The notes beneath the pieces were generated by a model. It searched no databases. It saw only the letters and a list, made by a program, of their open reading frames with translations, and was not told where the DNA came from. From NCBI GenBank assembly GCA_949293315.1, contig CASFCH010000017.1, positions 1 through 39,068 on the forward strand: DNA of 39,068 nt. Reading direction: 5' to 3'. This stretch comes from an uncultured Oscillospiraceae bacterium. GTDB lineage: Bacteria; Bacillota; Clostridia; Oscillospirales; Acutalibacteraceae. Below are positions 1 through 7,562 of the stretch, piece by piece. The stretch's first letter is position 1; each line of letters begins with the position of its first letter. The position numbers and the translations under genes are program-made.

Positions 1-543
1 CGCGTACGTCTCCCCGTCGATCTCGGAAAACGGCGCGTCACACAGGACTTCCCCCGTATCCAGATGCGTCACCTTGACCCGCAGCACGTCGCCCAGGTTT
101 TTCGTCTCTTCCGTCACGTCCGCACGGAACTGGAGTGTCACATCCGCATCATGATAGGCGCGCACGCAGTAATACTTTGTGATCCGGTCCCCGGGGAACA
201 GGTTCACCGCTTCAAACCGCTCGTTGTCCCCGGGATGCGCGTCATACAGTTCCAGCCCGCGGGCCTGCACCGGCGCCGTATCACCTGCAGGCGCGGCTCC
301 TTCCGCACCGCCCGCTTCTCCGGATCCGCCTTCCCCTGTCGTTTCAGGCCCCTGTGCGCCCCCCTCTTCCCCGACGAGGTTGTCCGGCACCGTCACCGTC
401 GTCTGCGTCCGCTCCTCCTGCGCCAAATATATGTACCGCACCGCAAGCGCAAGCAGACTCGCCGCCACTAACAGCGAAAGGACAATGATTGTTATTTTAA
501 GTCCCTTTTCTCTTTTTTTAACATTCTCTTCACTCGCAGCCAT
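1..543 (-). CDS. Membrane-anchored extracytoplasmic protein, 3' end cut by window edge
   Basis: The reading frame starts at ATG 543 and stays open for 181 codons to the window edge, so the C-terminus is missing. Residues 1-15 are charged (MAASEENVKKREKG), residues about 16-40 form one hydrophobic membrane segment, and residues about 55-90 are a Gly/Glu/Ala/Pro-rich linker. A folded region follows, with motifs such as NLFPGDRITKYYCVR and VTHLDTGEVL. This suggests an N-terminal membrane anchor or uncleaved signal with an outside beta-rich domain. The style recalls the small surface proteins found near SipW/TasA-like genes in Clostridia, but I do not recognise a family with certainty. A ribosome site (AGAGAGG) lies about 12 bases before the start, and a promoter sits at 626-654. 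Confidence 0.7.
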   Translation of the reverse strand, partial: MAASEENVKKREKGLKITIIVLSLLVAASLLALAVRYIYLAQEERTQTTVTVPDNLVGEEGGAQGPETTGEGGSGEAGGAEGAAPAGDTAPVQARGLELYDAHPGDNERFEAVNLFPGDRITKYYCVRAYHDADVTLQFRADVTEETKNLGDVLRVKVTHLDTGEVLCDAPFSEIDGETYA

Positions 544-625
544 CCGATCGATATACCTCTCTTCCCTTTCCCTGGAGGTCCATATTTTTTCGAATTCAAG
601 GAAGCCATATGTAATACTTATCATT

Positions 626-654
626 ATTTTATCACCGAACTATTATTATTTCAA
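626..654 (-). promoter_or_regulatory. Sigma-A promoter for the left-edge membrane protein
   Basis: On the minus strand TTGAAA (654-649) is followed by a 17-base spacer and TAAAAT (631-626). Transcription would start near 618, giving a leader of about 75 bases before ATG 543. Confidence 0.55.
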
Positions 655-731
655 TAGGCAGGAATATATATAATAAAATCACAGTAAAACCGCTCTATTT
701 TCATTGAATTACAGATGAAAAATCAAGAAAA

Positions 732-757
732 AAACCGGGTGCTCTTACACCCGGTTT
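732..757 (-). terminator. Intrinsic terminator
   Basis: A perfect 10-base-pair stem (AAACCGGGTG with CACCCGGTTT) closes a 6-base loop. On the minus strand it is followed by a T-rich run (TTTTCTTGATTTTT), which fits termination of the XRE regulator gene that ends at 1026. Confidence 0.7.
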
Positions 758-1025
758 GCTCTATTCAATTTAAAACCCCTTGATATAAAAGGTGTTTTAG
801 ATTTTTTGGTGAAAAACGATTGCTCCCGTGTTCTCCGTCTTGCTCCTATTTGCACACCAAATTTAAAATTTGATATTTGGAGAATATTATTCAATTATTT
901 CAAATTTTATTCAAAAATATATCGAACAAAGTTTATTTATTTTTATGATATAAATTTTATTCTATTAACTTTTACAATGTTTTTTATCGTAATGTTGAAG
1001 CTAAATTAAATCAAAAATGTGTAAA

Positions 1026-1364
1026 TTACAATATAGCATTTTGATCAAAAGACTTATTTTCATTAAATCGGCGCAGCAGATACACAAACGCCCGCAGGTC
1101 GCGCCGGTCCAGCCGGCGGATCTCCCGCTGCGCCTCACAGACCAACTGGGAGTCGCTGGCGGTAGGGGTGAAAAATTCCTTCGGCGTGATGCCGAAGTAG
1201 TCACAGATGCGGAAAAACGCCTCCATGGACGGGAGCGCATTGCCGGAAGTGATATTGTGAATGTAGCCGTGACCCATATTCAAATCCAGACTCATCCGGT
1301 GTTCGGACACATTTTTTTCCATCCGCAGCTGTGTGATCCGCTCCGCCACAAAGGAAAGCTCCAC
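1026..1364 (-). CDS. XRE-family helix-turn-helix transcriptional regulator
   Basis: This is a 112-residue cytoplasmic DNA-binding protein. The N-terminal half matches an XRE/Cro helix-turn-helix (VAERITQLRMEKNVSEHRMSLDL, then the recognition helix and ALPSMEAFFRICDYFGITPKEFF). A short polar C-terminal tail follows. I chose GTG 1364 because GGAGGG (1376-1371) lies 6 bases before it. The in-frame ATG 1370 directly abuts that ribosome site, so it is a weaker choice that would add two residues. The gene is divergent from the sugar symporter, and its promoter overlaps a dyad at 1414-1427, so it may control itself and the symporter; that is inference. Confidence 0.85.
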   Translation of the reverse strand: MELSFVAERITQLRMEKNVSEHRMSLDLNMGHGYIHNITSGNALPSMEAFFRICDYFGITPKEFFTPTASDSQLVCEAQREIRRLDRRDLRAFVYLLRRFNENKSFDQNAIL

Positions 1365-1399
1365 GATCATCCCTCCGCTTTCGTCATTATTTCCCTCCT

Positions 1400-1428
1400 A
1401 CTTTACCATATACTGACCAATCGGTCAA
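1400..1428 (-). promoter_or_regulatory. Promoter of the XRE regulator
   Basis: On the minus strand TTGACC (1428-1423), a 17-base spacer and TAAAGT (1405-1400). The start of transcription would be near 1393, placing the GGAGGG at 1376-1371 in a very short leader. The -35 box lies inside the dyad at 1414-1427. Confidence 0.55.
1414..1427. promoter_or_regulatory. Operator-like inverted repeat
   Basis: TGACC-AATC-GGTCA is a dyad with 5-base arms around a 4-base centre. It lies between two divergent genes and covers the -35 of the minus-strand promoter. TetR-family operators often look like this, but no TetR gene is in the window. Confidence 0.45.
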
Positions 1429-1493
1429 CTCCTATCCCTGATCTTCAAAACATTGGGAATGCGGTAAGTTCACCGCTATTTGTATAAAATATA

Positions 1494-1522
1494 TTGATAT
1501 ATTTCTTAAATTGTGTTAAAAT
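1494..1522 (+). promoter_or_regulatory. Promoter of the GPH sugar symporter
   Basis: TTGATA (1494-1499), 17-base spacer, TAAAAT (1517-1522). A small hairpin (GCGGT/ACCGC, 1461-1476) lies just upstream. Transcription would start near 1529, about 22 bases before the ATG. Confidence 0.6.
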
Positions 1523-1550
1523 TAGTCTAAAAAAGAGAGAGGGATCAGTT

Positions 1551-3080
1551 ATGGCTTCCAATTCAATCAGCCAGACGCTCACGCGCCGCAATCTGTGGTG
1601 TTTTTCACTGGGTACGGTGGGGCGCGATATGGCAAACAACATGTTTACCGGCTATCTGATGACGTTCATCATGTTCACCCGGTCGCTTACGGCGGAGCAG
1701 TTTGCCGTGATCAACATTTTCATCGTTGCTGCGCGGATCTTCGACGGCTTTAACGATCCCGTCATGGGGGCGATCGTGGACGCCACGCGGACCAAGTGGG
1801 GCAAGTTCAAGCCGTGGATCTGCGCGGGCATGTTCCTGAGCGCCGTCGTGATCTTATCCTCTTACCTGAACAGTTTTGACGGATGGGCGTTCGTCTTCTT
1901 TATCGGCGCGCTGTATATTTGCTATAGCATAACCTTTACGATGAACGACATCGCCTACTGGGGCATGATCCCCTCCCTGGCGCCGCAGACAAACGACCGC
2001 AACCTGCTGACCTCCCGCACCACGCTGTGCGCGAGCGCGGGGGGCGCATTGATCGGCGCCATCGTCCCCACGTTCACGGCCGGTTCGCTGACCATCGGCG
2101 GCAACGCCGTCACCGCCTACAAGGTACTGGCCGTGGCCTCCATCGTCCTGTTCCTCACATTCCAGTCCATCACGCTGGCCGGAGTGCGCGAGCGGCCGCT
2201 TCCGCCAAGGACGGCGCACGAAAAGTTCAGCTTTAAAAAGATCGTCCGCGTGATCCTGCGCAACGACCAGCTCCGCTGGGCCGCTCTGATGTTCTTTTTC
2301 TACAGCGTCTCGGTGGGGATGGGCGCGCTCTCGACCATGTACATCTATTTTTCTTTTGGGTACAACGGCACACTGCTGCTGATTTTCGGTGGGATCAGCG
2401 GTGTGGCGGCAGCCGCGGTGATGCTCTTCTTTGCCCAGCTGTCCCGCCGCTTCACGCGCCGGCAGCTGATGTTTGCCGCCATTCTGGTATCCAGCGTGGG
2501 CTATGTGATTGTATTTTTGATCGGCGCGCTCTATACGGGCGGCGATACGGCGCGTTTTCTGATGATGGCGGCGTTCATGATGCTCGCCTATTTCGGACCG
2601 CAGATCGTTTACCTGGTCTCCCAGCTGTGCATCTCCAACTCGATCGAATACAACGACTGGAAGACCGGCAACCGCGATGAGGGGATCATCGCCTCCGTAC
2701 GGCCGTTTATCACCAAAGTCGGCATGGCGGTGGGACAGCTGCTGGTGACGGTGATCTACCTGATGCTCGGGGTGACGGAGCACACCAATCAAATCTCCGA
2801 ATTTGAAAAGATGGCCGCCAACGGCGTGATTGACGAGGCCGCCAAGGCCCAGGGCATCGGCGAGGTGATTGCTGCCATCCCGCACGGGACCACGGTGGGA
2901 CTGCTGGCCTGCATGACGCTGATCCCCCTTGTTTTAGGTCTGGGCACCTATCTGATCTTCCGCTTCAAATACAAGATCACAGAGCAGAAATATGATGAGA
3001 TTCTCCGCGATCTGGAGGCGCGCAAGGCGCAGGAAGAAGATAATGCGAAAGAATCACAGAAAGCGAGCGTACAGGCATAA
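1551..3080 (+). CDS. GPH-family (MelB-like) sugar:cation symporter
   Basis: A 509-residue polytopic inner-membrane protein with about 12 hydrophobic segments. It has the hallmark of glycoside-pentoside-hexuronide symporters in the first cytoplasmic loop (residues about 67-92): FDGFNDPVMGAIVDATRTKWGKFKPW. The family imports glycosides, pentosides or hexuronides with Na+ or H+; the substrate cannot be read here. A lysine/glutamate-rich tail (about residues 465-509) lies in the cytoplasm. ATG 1551 is preceded by AGAGAGGG at the right distance; an upstream in-frame ATG at 1494 falls inside the promoter and is rejected. The gene is alone, divergent from an XRE regulator, and not next to a glycosidase, although a GH95/GH3 operon lies 4 kb away. 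Confidence 0.9.
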   Translation: MASNSISQTLTRRNLWCFSLGTVGRDMANNMFTGYLMTFIMFTRSLTAEQFAVINIFIVAARIFDGFNDPVMGAIVDATRTKWGKFKPWICAGMFLSAVVILSSYLNSFDGWAFVFFIGALYICYSITFTMNDIAYWGMIPSLAPQTNDRNLLTSRTTLCASAGGALIGAIVPTFTAGSLTIGGNAVTAYKVLAVASIVLFLTFQSITLAGVRERPLPPRTAHEKFSFKKIVRVILRNDQLRWAALMFFFYSVSVGMGALSTMYIYFSFGYNGTLLLIFGGISGVAAAAVMLFFAQLSRRFTRRQLMFAAILVSSVGYVIVFLIGALYTGGDTARFLMMAAFMMLAYFGPQIVYLVSQLCISNSIEYNDWKTGNRDEGIIASVRPFITKVGMAVGQLLVTVIYLMLGVTEHTNQISEFEKMAANGVIDEAAKAQGIGEVIAAIPHGTTVGLLACMTLIPLVLGLGTYLIFRFKYKITEQKYDEILRDLEARKAQEEDNAKESQKASVQA

Positions 3081-3097
3081 TACGGAACTGCACAAAA

Positions 3098-3129
3098 ACA
3101 GCCCCGGAGCTTTATCGTTCCGGGGCTGT
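3098..3129. terminator. Bidirectional terminator between convergent genes
   Basis: An 11-base-pair stem (ACAGCCCCGGA with TCCGGGGCTGT) and a 10-base loop lie between the symporter end (3080) and the end of the zinc-ribbon gene (3263). On the minus strand the stem runs into TTTTTG, so it is strongest for the minus-strand gene. Confidence 0.75.
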
Positions 3130-3262
3130 CCTCTATCCCAAAATTAAAACCGGCGCGAGCACACCCAAACCGGCCCTCGCTCAAACGGACAAGAGACGGA
3201 CCGCGTGCGCGATCCCCCCCTCTACGGCTGCCCGTCAGAAAGAATCAGTATGTGAGGCTCCC

Positions 3263-4564
3263 TCAAAACTCATTCACCATTTTCCGGACCTCTTCGACAT
3301 CCTTCAGCCACGGCTCGCCATCGACGGCCGTGAAATCATCGCACTGCTCTGCCGTGATCTCGAGCTCGAGGGCAACATCGCCGTCTTCCGTCAGCTCCAG
3401 TTCAAAGGCGGAAAACGATCTGCCGTCGAGCTTGAATACAGCGTTCACACCCAAATCCTCTGCCGTGGGGAGGTCGTCCAGTAAATACTCAAGATCGGAC
3501 CGGTAATCCCACTCCTCGCCTGTGACCTCCAGGACCTGATCGGCAAGATCTGCCAGGATCGGCTCCGCGATGGCGGCCAGCGCCTCGACGGCGTCCCGGA
3601 TATCAATGTCAAAGGAATAGACGTCCAGCCCGCCCTTTTGCGCGGTCGTCATGCCCAGGTTCTCCTCCAGCCACGCCGCATCGGTCAGGCAGCGGATCAG
3701 CTCTTTTTTTGCCTGATTGAGCACCTTGGGGTCGAGCACAACGCGCCGGTTCTTGAGATCATCAAACGCATCGTCTTCCTCCGGGAACAGTTCCTCCAGA
3801 TCGTCCGCCACACCTGCGGAGGCCTCGTCCGCGGAGATCTCCCCGGTGGCGAGATCAAATAGCGTGCTGCACGCGGAAAGCAGACTCTCCAGTTCCGCAC
3901 GCGTCTGCCACTCTTCGGCCCCATAGAGCTTTCCTTCGCCATAATACATTCCAAGATTGTTGTAGATCCTGTATTCGTCTATTCCGTAAGCGCCAAAGTG
4001 CATGGCACCCCCGGCCGTAACCTTTGCCGCGAATTCGCTTTCATCGCAGTGAAGGAACGCCTCCTCCACGTTTATTTCATAGGAATCGCCCTCTGATCCC
4101 ATATATCCATCTGTCATGACAAGTTCAAGATCCCGCAGCTCGATGCTCTTTTCATCCAGATCGATCTTTAAATCTCCGCTGGCTCTAAAAGTGTCATCCC
4201 CCTCCTCCATACTGCCGCTCACGGTGTAGGAGTAGGCGTCGCCGGAGGCGAAGAGCTCCTTCAGTGCGCCGCCGATCCGGAGCATGGGGCTGCTGTTCGC
4301 CTTCACCAGCGCAAAGATGCCAATGCCCGCCGCAATCACAGCCACGAGCAGGATCGGTACAAGAATCAGCGCCAGCTTTTGCCTTTTGGTAAGTTTCCGC
4401 TTTGCCGCTGCCGGGGCGGGCGTCGCCGGCACAGGAGCCGGAGACACCGAAGGAAAGGCGCTGTTTTGATTTTCCGGGCTCTGGTTTGAAAGGGCGCTGC
4501 CGCAGTTCGGGCAGAACATGGCCCCATCCTCAACGGCCGCGCCGCAGTACGCACAATATTTCAT
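3263..4564 (-). CDS. Zinc-ribbon, single-span membrane protein of unknown function
   Basis: A 433-residue protein. Residues 4-21 form a zinc ribbon (C4-x2-C7 and C18-x2-C21: YCAYCG and FCPNCG). A Pro/Ala-rich linker follows, then a membrane span at about 64-87, and a long acidic C-terminal region (about 90-433) that should lie outside. No catalytic motif is visible. Zinc-ribbon plus membrane-anchor proteins are common in gut Clostridia and mostly unstudied. I start at ATG 4564 because AGGGGG lies 8 bases before it; an upstream ATG at 4600 has no such site. The tail is rich in Asp/Glu and in repeated 'ED/DL' stretches, and looks like a stable folded domain, not a linker. Function unknown. Confidence 0.8.
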   Translation of the reverse strand: MKYCAYCGAAVEDGAMFCPNCGSALSNQSPENQNSAFPSVSPAPVPATPAPAAAKRKLTKRQKLALILVPILLVAVIAAGIGIFALVKANSSPMLRIGGALKELFASGDAYSYTVSGSMEEGDDTFRASGDLKIDLDEKSIELRDLELVMTDGYMGSEGDSYEINVEEAFLHCDESEFAAKVTAGGAMHFGAYGIDEYRIYNNLGMYYGEGKLYGAEEWQTRAELESLLSACSTLFDLATGEISADEASAGVADDLEELFPEEDDAFDDLKNRRVVLDPKVLNQAKKELIRCLTDAAWLEENLGMTTAQKGGLDVYSFDIDIRDAVEALAAIAEPILADLADQVLEVTGEEWDYRSDLEYLLDDLPTAEDLGVNAVFKLDGRSFSAFELELTEDGDVALELEITAEQCDDFTAVDGEPWLKDVEEVRKMVNEF

Positions 4565-4725
4565 CTTATAATCCCCCTGACGTTCGACTTTTTTCGCCAT
4601 CTATATGGGATTATTATAACAAACCAAAAGCGCAATAATCTATATTCTAAGAGAGTACGCGCGAAAAAATCGCGCACGATTATTCGTCCACAAATCAGGG
4701 ATGCGCCCAAACCATCATAAAAAGA

Positions 4726-4745
4726 GAACGGACAGCGATCCGTTC
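4726..4745 (-). terminator. Possible second terminator downstream of tRNA-Gln
   Basis: A 7-base-pair stem (GAACGGA/TCCGTTC) is followed on the minus strand by TCTTTTTAT. It would act behind the stronger terminator at 4798-4826. Confidence 0.4.
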
Positions 4746-4797
4746 CCCATGTTTTTATATTTACTGAGAAAAAACAGAGTGAAATGAAGGCATAAAA

Positions 4798-4826
4798 AAA
4801 CCGGAACGAACAAATCGTTCCGGTTT
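4798..4826 (-). terminator. Intrinsic terminator of tRNA-Gln
   Basis: A perfect 12-base-pair stem (AAACCGGAACGA with TCGTTCCGGTTT) and 5-base loop begin at the tRNA 3' end. On the minus strand it is followed by seven T. Confidence 0.85.
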
Positions 4827-4899
4827 GGCAGCGGTACTAGGATTCGAACCTAGAAATACGGAGTCAGAGTCCGGTGTGTTACCGTTACACTATACCGCT
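4826..4899 (-). tRNA. tRNA-Gln (anticodon CUG), CCA encoded
   Basis: The minus strand folds as a cloverleaf. The acceptor stem is a perfect 7 pairs (AGCGGTA, 4899-4893, with TACCGCT, 4836-4830). The T arm contains GGTTCGAATCC. The anticodon loop reads C-U-C-U-G-A-C, giving anticodon CUG, which reads CAG. The discriminator base is G (4829) and CCA is encoded at 4828-4826. One mismatch is seen at the outer pair of the anticodon stem. The gene is single, with its own promoter (4917-4945) and terminator. Confidence 0.93.
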
Positions 4900-4916
4900 G
4901 TATCCGACGTTTTTAA

Positions 4917-4945
4917 ATTTTACCACAACTTGGACTGGTTGTCAA
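4917..4945 (-). promoter_or_regulatory. Promoter of tRNA-Gln
   Basis: On the minus strand TTGACA (4945-4940), 17-base spacer, TAAAAT (4922-4917), about 18 bases before the mature 5' end of the tRNA. Confidence 0.75.
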
Positions 4946-5031
4946 GGTTATTCGGACATATTTTTCCGCCGGAAGCGGTGAATATTCCCGCTGCCCGCCG
5001 TCTCCTTACGCGGGGGCGGTTTTTGACAAAA

Positions 5032-5063
5032 GTGCCGTGCGGACCCAATGATCCGCACGGCAC
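5032..5063 (-). terminator. Terminator of the GH95-GH3 operon
   Basis: A perfect 12-base-pair stem (GTGCCGTGCGGA with TCCGCACGGCAC) with an 8-base loop, followed on the minus strand by TTTTGTC. It starts 10 bases after the GH3 stop codon. Confidence 0.75.
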
Positions 5064-5073
5064 CGAAAACAGC

Positions 5074-7506
5074 TTACTTTTTGGCGATCAGGCCTTTGAC
5101 CGCGCCGACCGCCTCGCGGACGATCGTCATCCCGCCGCCCTGGCCGTTAAAAAGGCCGACAATGGCGTCGATCATCTGCTGGGATACCAGGCCGCCGGAC
5201 ATGGTGCGGAACCCGCGGATCGGCATCTCCGTGACGGTGTGGTACATCATTCCGCCGTTGGCCATCTCTCCGCCGCGCTTGAGCAGCGCCTTGCGCAGGA
5301 GCTTGTCGATTCTGGCGCCCCATTTTGTATCCGAGGCGTCGGAGATGGAGTTGTTTGCCGTGACGGGCTGTGAGCGGTCGCGGTTCGGGCTGGGGATGGC
5401 GTGGCCGAGCAGCGCGGCAAACTCTCCGTTTGTGACGGCGCGGATATTCCCGGTGTAATAATCCGGCAGCTGTGCGCTGCGGTCCTCGGGGACGAAGTCC
5501 GGAGAATCGGAGACGACCTCCACCGCCGCGGTCAGCCGGATATCGCGAGAGGAGGCGCCAACCTCGATCGTGTAGGTGCCGCTCTCCGCGCGCCAGCCGC
5601 CAAATGCGGTGTCATAATACTCAAACGCACGCGGGCAGGCCTCCAGCTCCACCGTCTTTTCCTCGCCCGCCTTCAGGAACACGCGCGCAAACGCCTTGAG
5701 TTCGTGGACCGGGCGGTACACCCGGCTCTTTGGCGGCGCAACATACGCCTGAATGATTTCCGCCGCGTCATAACCGCCCGTATTTTTCACCTTGACGCTC
5801 AGCTTCAGGCCATCTTTTTCAGCCACCTTTTTGGCCGTCTTGAGGTCGGAATACGCGAACGTCGTATAGGTCAGACCGTGGCCGAAGGGGAAGAGGACCT
5901 CCTTCTGCACGGTGTCGTAATACCGATAGCCGACATACAGGCCCTCACGGTACTCCACCGTCATCTGACCGCCCGGATAGCTGCCGTAGCAGGGCGTATC
6001 CGTGAGCGCCTTGGGGAACGTTTCGGCAAGCTTTGCGCTGGGGCTGTAATCGCCATAGAGCAGGTCGATCTGCGCCTCGCCGACGCCCTCGCCGCCCAGA
6101 TACGATTCCAGAATGGCGGAGACGCCGTCCGCCCACGGCATCAGGATCGGGGAGCCGTTGTGCAGCACGACAACCACATTTTTCTGCACCTTGCAGATCT
6201 CATAGATCAGCACGTTCTGGCACTTGGGCATGTGCAGATGCGTGCGGTCGTAGCCCTCGGACTCAAAGGATGCGGGCAGGCCGGCAAAGACCACGGCGAC
6301 ATCCGCCCTTTTGGCCGTCTCCACAGCCTCGCGGAGCATGTGCTCGTCGATCCGGTCCCCGCTCTCGATCTCATATCCCTGCGCATAGGTGATATTCTGA
6401 ATCCCGCGCGCGTTCGCGCTCTCCCACGCGCCGACGACCCGGTGCGCATTGATATGGGAACTGCCGCCGCCCTGATAGCGCGGCTCCTTGGCAAAGGCGC
6501 CGATGAAAGCGACGTTGGCGCCCTTTTTCAGCGGGAGGACCCCGTTGTTCTTCAGCAGCACCTGCGTCTCCCGCGCGACGGCAACCGCACGGTCATGGTC
6601 GGCGTCACGGTCGAAGACAGCCGTCTCATCGCGGTTCTCCACGTAGCGGAACACCTCCGTGAGGATCAGCTCCACCGCGTGATCGAGCACCTTTTCATCG
6701 AGCGTCCCGGAATTGACCGCCTCCACGATCATCTTATCGTTGATTCCGCCGGAGGCCGGCATCTCCAGCTCCAGCCCGGCCTCGAGCGCTCGGGCGCGGT
6801 TGTCCGTCATAGCGCCCCAGTCCGTCATCACGTAGCCCTTGAAGCCCCACTCACGGCGCAGGACGTCTGTCAGGAGCCACTTGTTTTCCGCGGAATAAGT
6901 CCCGTTGATCTTGTTGTAGGAGCACATGAGCGTGCTCGGCTGTGCCTTTTTCACGGCGATTTCAAAGGCGGTCAGATAGATCTCGCGCAGGGTGCGCTCA
7001 TCGACCACGGAGGAAATCGTCATACGCCGGGTCTCCTGATTGTTGGCCGCAAAGTGCTTCATGCTGGTGCCCACGTGCTTCGACTGCACGCCGCCGATAT
7101 AACTGGCCGCCATCTCCCCCGCAAGGAGCGGATCCTCCGAGAAATACTCAAAGTTCCGGCCGCACAGCGGGGAGCGCTTGATATTGACGGCCGGGCCGAG
7201 CAGGATGCTGACATTTTCCGCCTGACACTCGTTGCCGAGCGTCTCGCCCATGGCGTACATCATCTCCGTATCAAAGGAACAGGCCACACCTGCCGCAGAG
7301 GGGAAGCACACGGCCTCGACACTCTGATTGATGCCCAGATTGTCCGAGGCGTCCTGCTGCTTGCGCAGGCCGTGCGGGCCGTCCGTCACCATGACATGCG
7401 GAATACCGAGGCGCTCCACCGCCTTGGTAAACCAGAAGCTCTCCCCGGAGCAGAGACCCGCCTTTTCCTCCAGTGTGAGCTGCGCAATGAGTTTTTGAAT
7501 ATCCAT
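5074..7506 (-). CDS. Glycoside hydrolase family 3 beta-glycosidase
   Basis: An 810-residue enzyme of the GH3 beta-glucosidase type. The N-terminal barrel (about 1-300) carries the KHFAANNQE segment (150-158) and the nucleophile region GYVMTDWGAM with Asp229. The second alpha/beta domain (about 315-520) holds the likely acid/base Glu417 in ESEGYDR, by family analogy. A fibronectin-III-like domain follows (about 570-670, with VKNTGGYDAAEI and ELKAFARVFL). The last 100 residues or so are an extra C-terminal segment. There is no signal peptide, so it should act in the cytoplasm on imported glycosides. It lies 56 bases behind the GH95 gene and is probably co-transcribed. GGAGG stands 10 bases before ATG 7506. 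The exact sugar cannot be told. Confidence 0.92.
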   Translation of the reverse strand: MDIQKLIAQLTLEEKAGLCSGESFWFTKAVERLGIPHVMVTDGPHGLRKQQDASDNLGINQSVEAVCFPSAAGVACSFDTEMMYAMGETLGNECQAENVSILLGPAVNIKRSPLCGRNFEYFSEDPLLAGEMAASYIGGVQSKHVGTSMKHFAANNQETRRMTISSVVDERTLREIYLTAFEIAVKKAQPSTLMCSYNKINGTYSAENKWLLTDVLRREWGFKGYVMTDWGAMTDNRARALEAGLELEMPASGGINDKMIVEAVNSGTLDEKVLDHAVELILTEVFRYVENRDETAVFDRDADHDRAVAVARETQVLLKNNGVLPLKKGANVAFIGAFAKEPRYQGGGSSHINAHRVVGAWESANARGIQNITYAQGYEIESGDRIDEHMLREAVETAKRADVAVVFAGLPASFESEGYDRTHLHMPKCQNVLIYEICKVQKNVVVVLHNGSPILMPWADGVSAILESYLGGEGVGEAQIDLLYGDYSPSAKLAETFPKALTDTPCYGSYPGGQMTVEYREGLYVGYRYYDTVQKEVLFPFGHGLTYTTFAYSDLKTAKKVAEKDGLKLSVKVKNTGGYDAAEIIQAYVAPPKSRVYRPVHELKAFARVFLKAGEEKTVELEACPRAFEYYDTAFGGWRAESGTYTIEVGASSRDIRLTAAVEVVSDSPDFVPEDRSAQLPDYYTGNIRAVTNGEFAALLGHAIPSPNRDRSQPVTANNSISDASDTKWGARIDKLLRKALLKRGGEMANGGMMYHTVTEMPIRGFRTMSGGLVSQQMIDAIVGLFNGQGGGMTIVREAVGAVKGLIAKK

Positions 7507-7562
7507 GACTGATCATCCTCCGATTTGATTATTTGTGACGAAAGTACTATTCCCTGATTTCG

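Larger units (their letters stand above)
544..1025. other. AT-rich intergenic region without a convincing gene
   Basis: This 480-base stretch is far richer in A and T than its neighbours. It holds the promoter at 626-654 and the hairpin at 732-757. A 67-codon plus-strand frame at 806-1009 has no good ribosome site, is full of Phe/Ile/Tyr from AT-rich codons, and is probably noise. The low GC could mark a regulatory region or a scar of past transfer. Confidence 0.5.

Noticed and set aside
806-1009. 67-codon plus-strand frame in the AT-rich gap
   Set aside because: No ribosome site, composition driven by AT-rich codons, no family likeness.
1367-1387. Six-codon leader frame before the XRE gene, with a stop overlapping ATG 1370
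   Set aside because: The mapped-looking promoter would start transcription inside or after its ribosome site, so it is probably not translated.
5401-7512. A 703-codon plus-strand frame opposite the GH3 gene
   Set aside because: It is a shadow of a clear GH3 enzyme, with the same kind of skewed composition.
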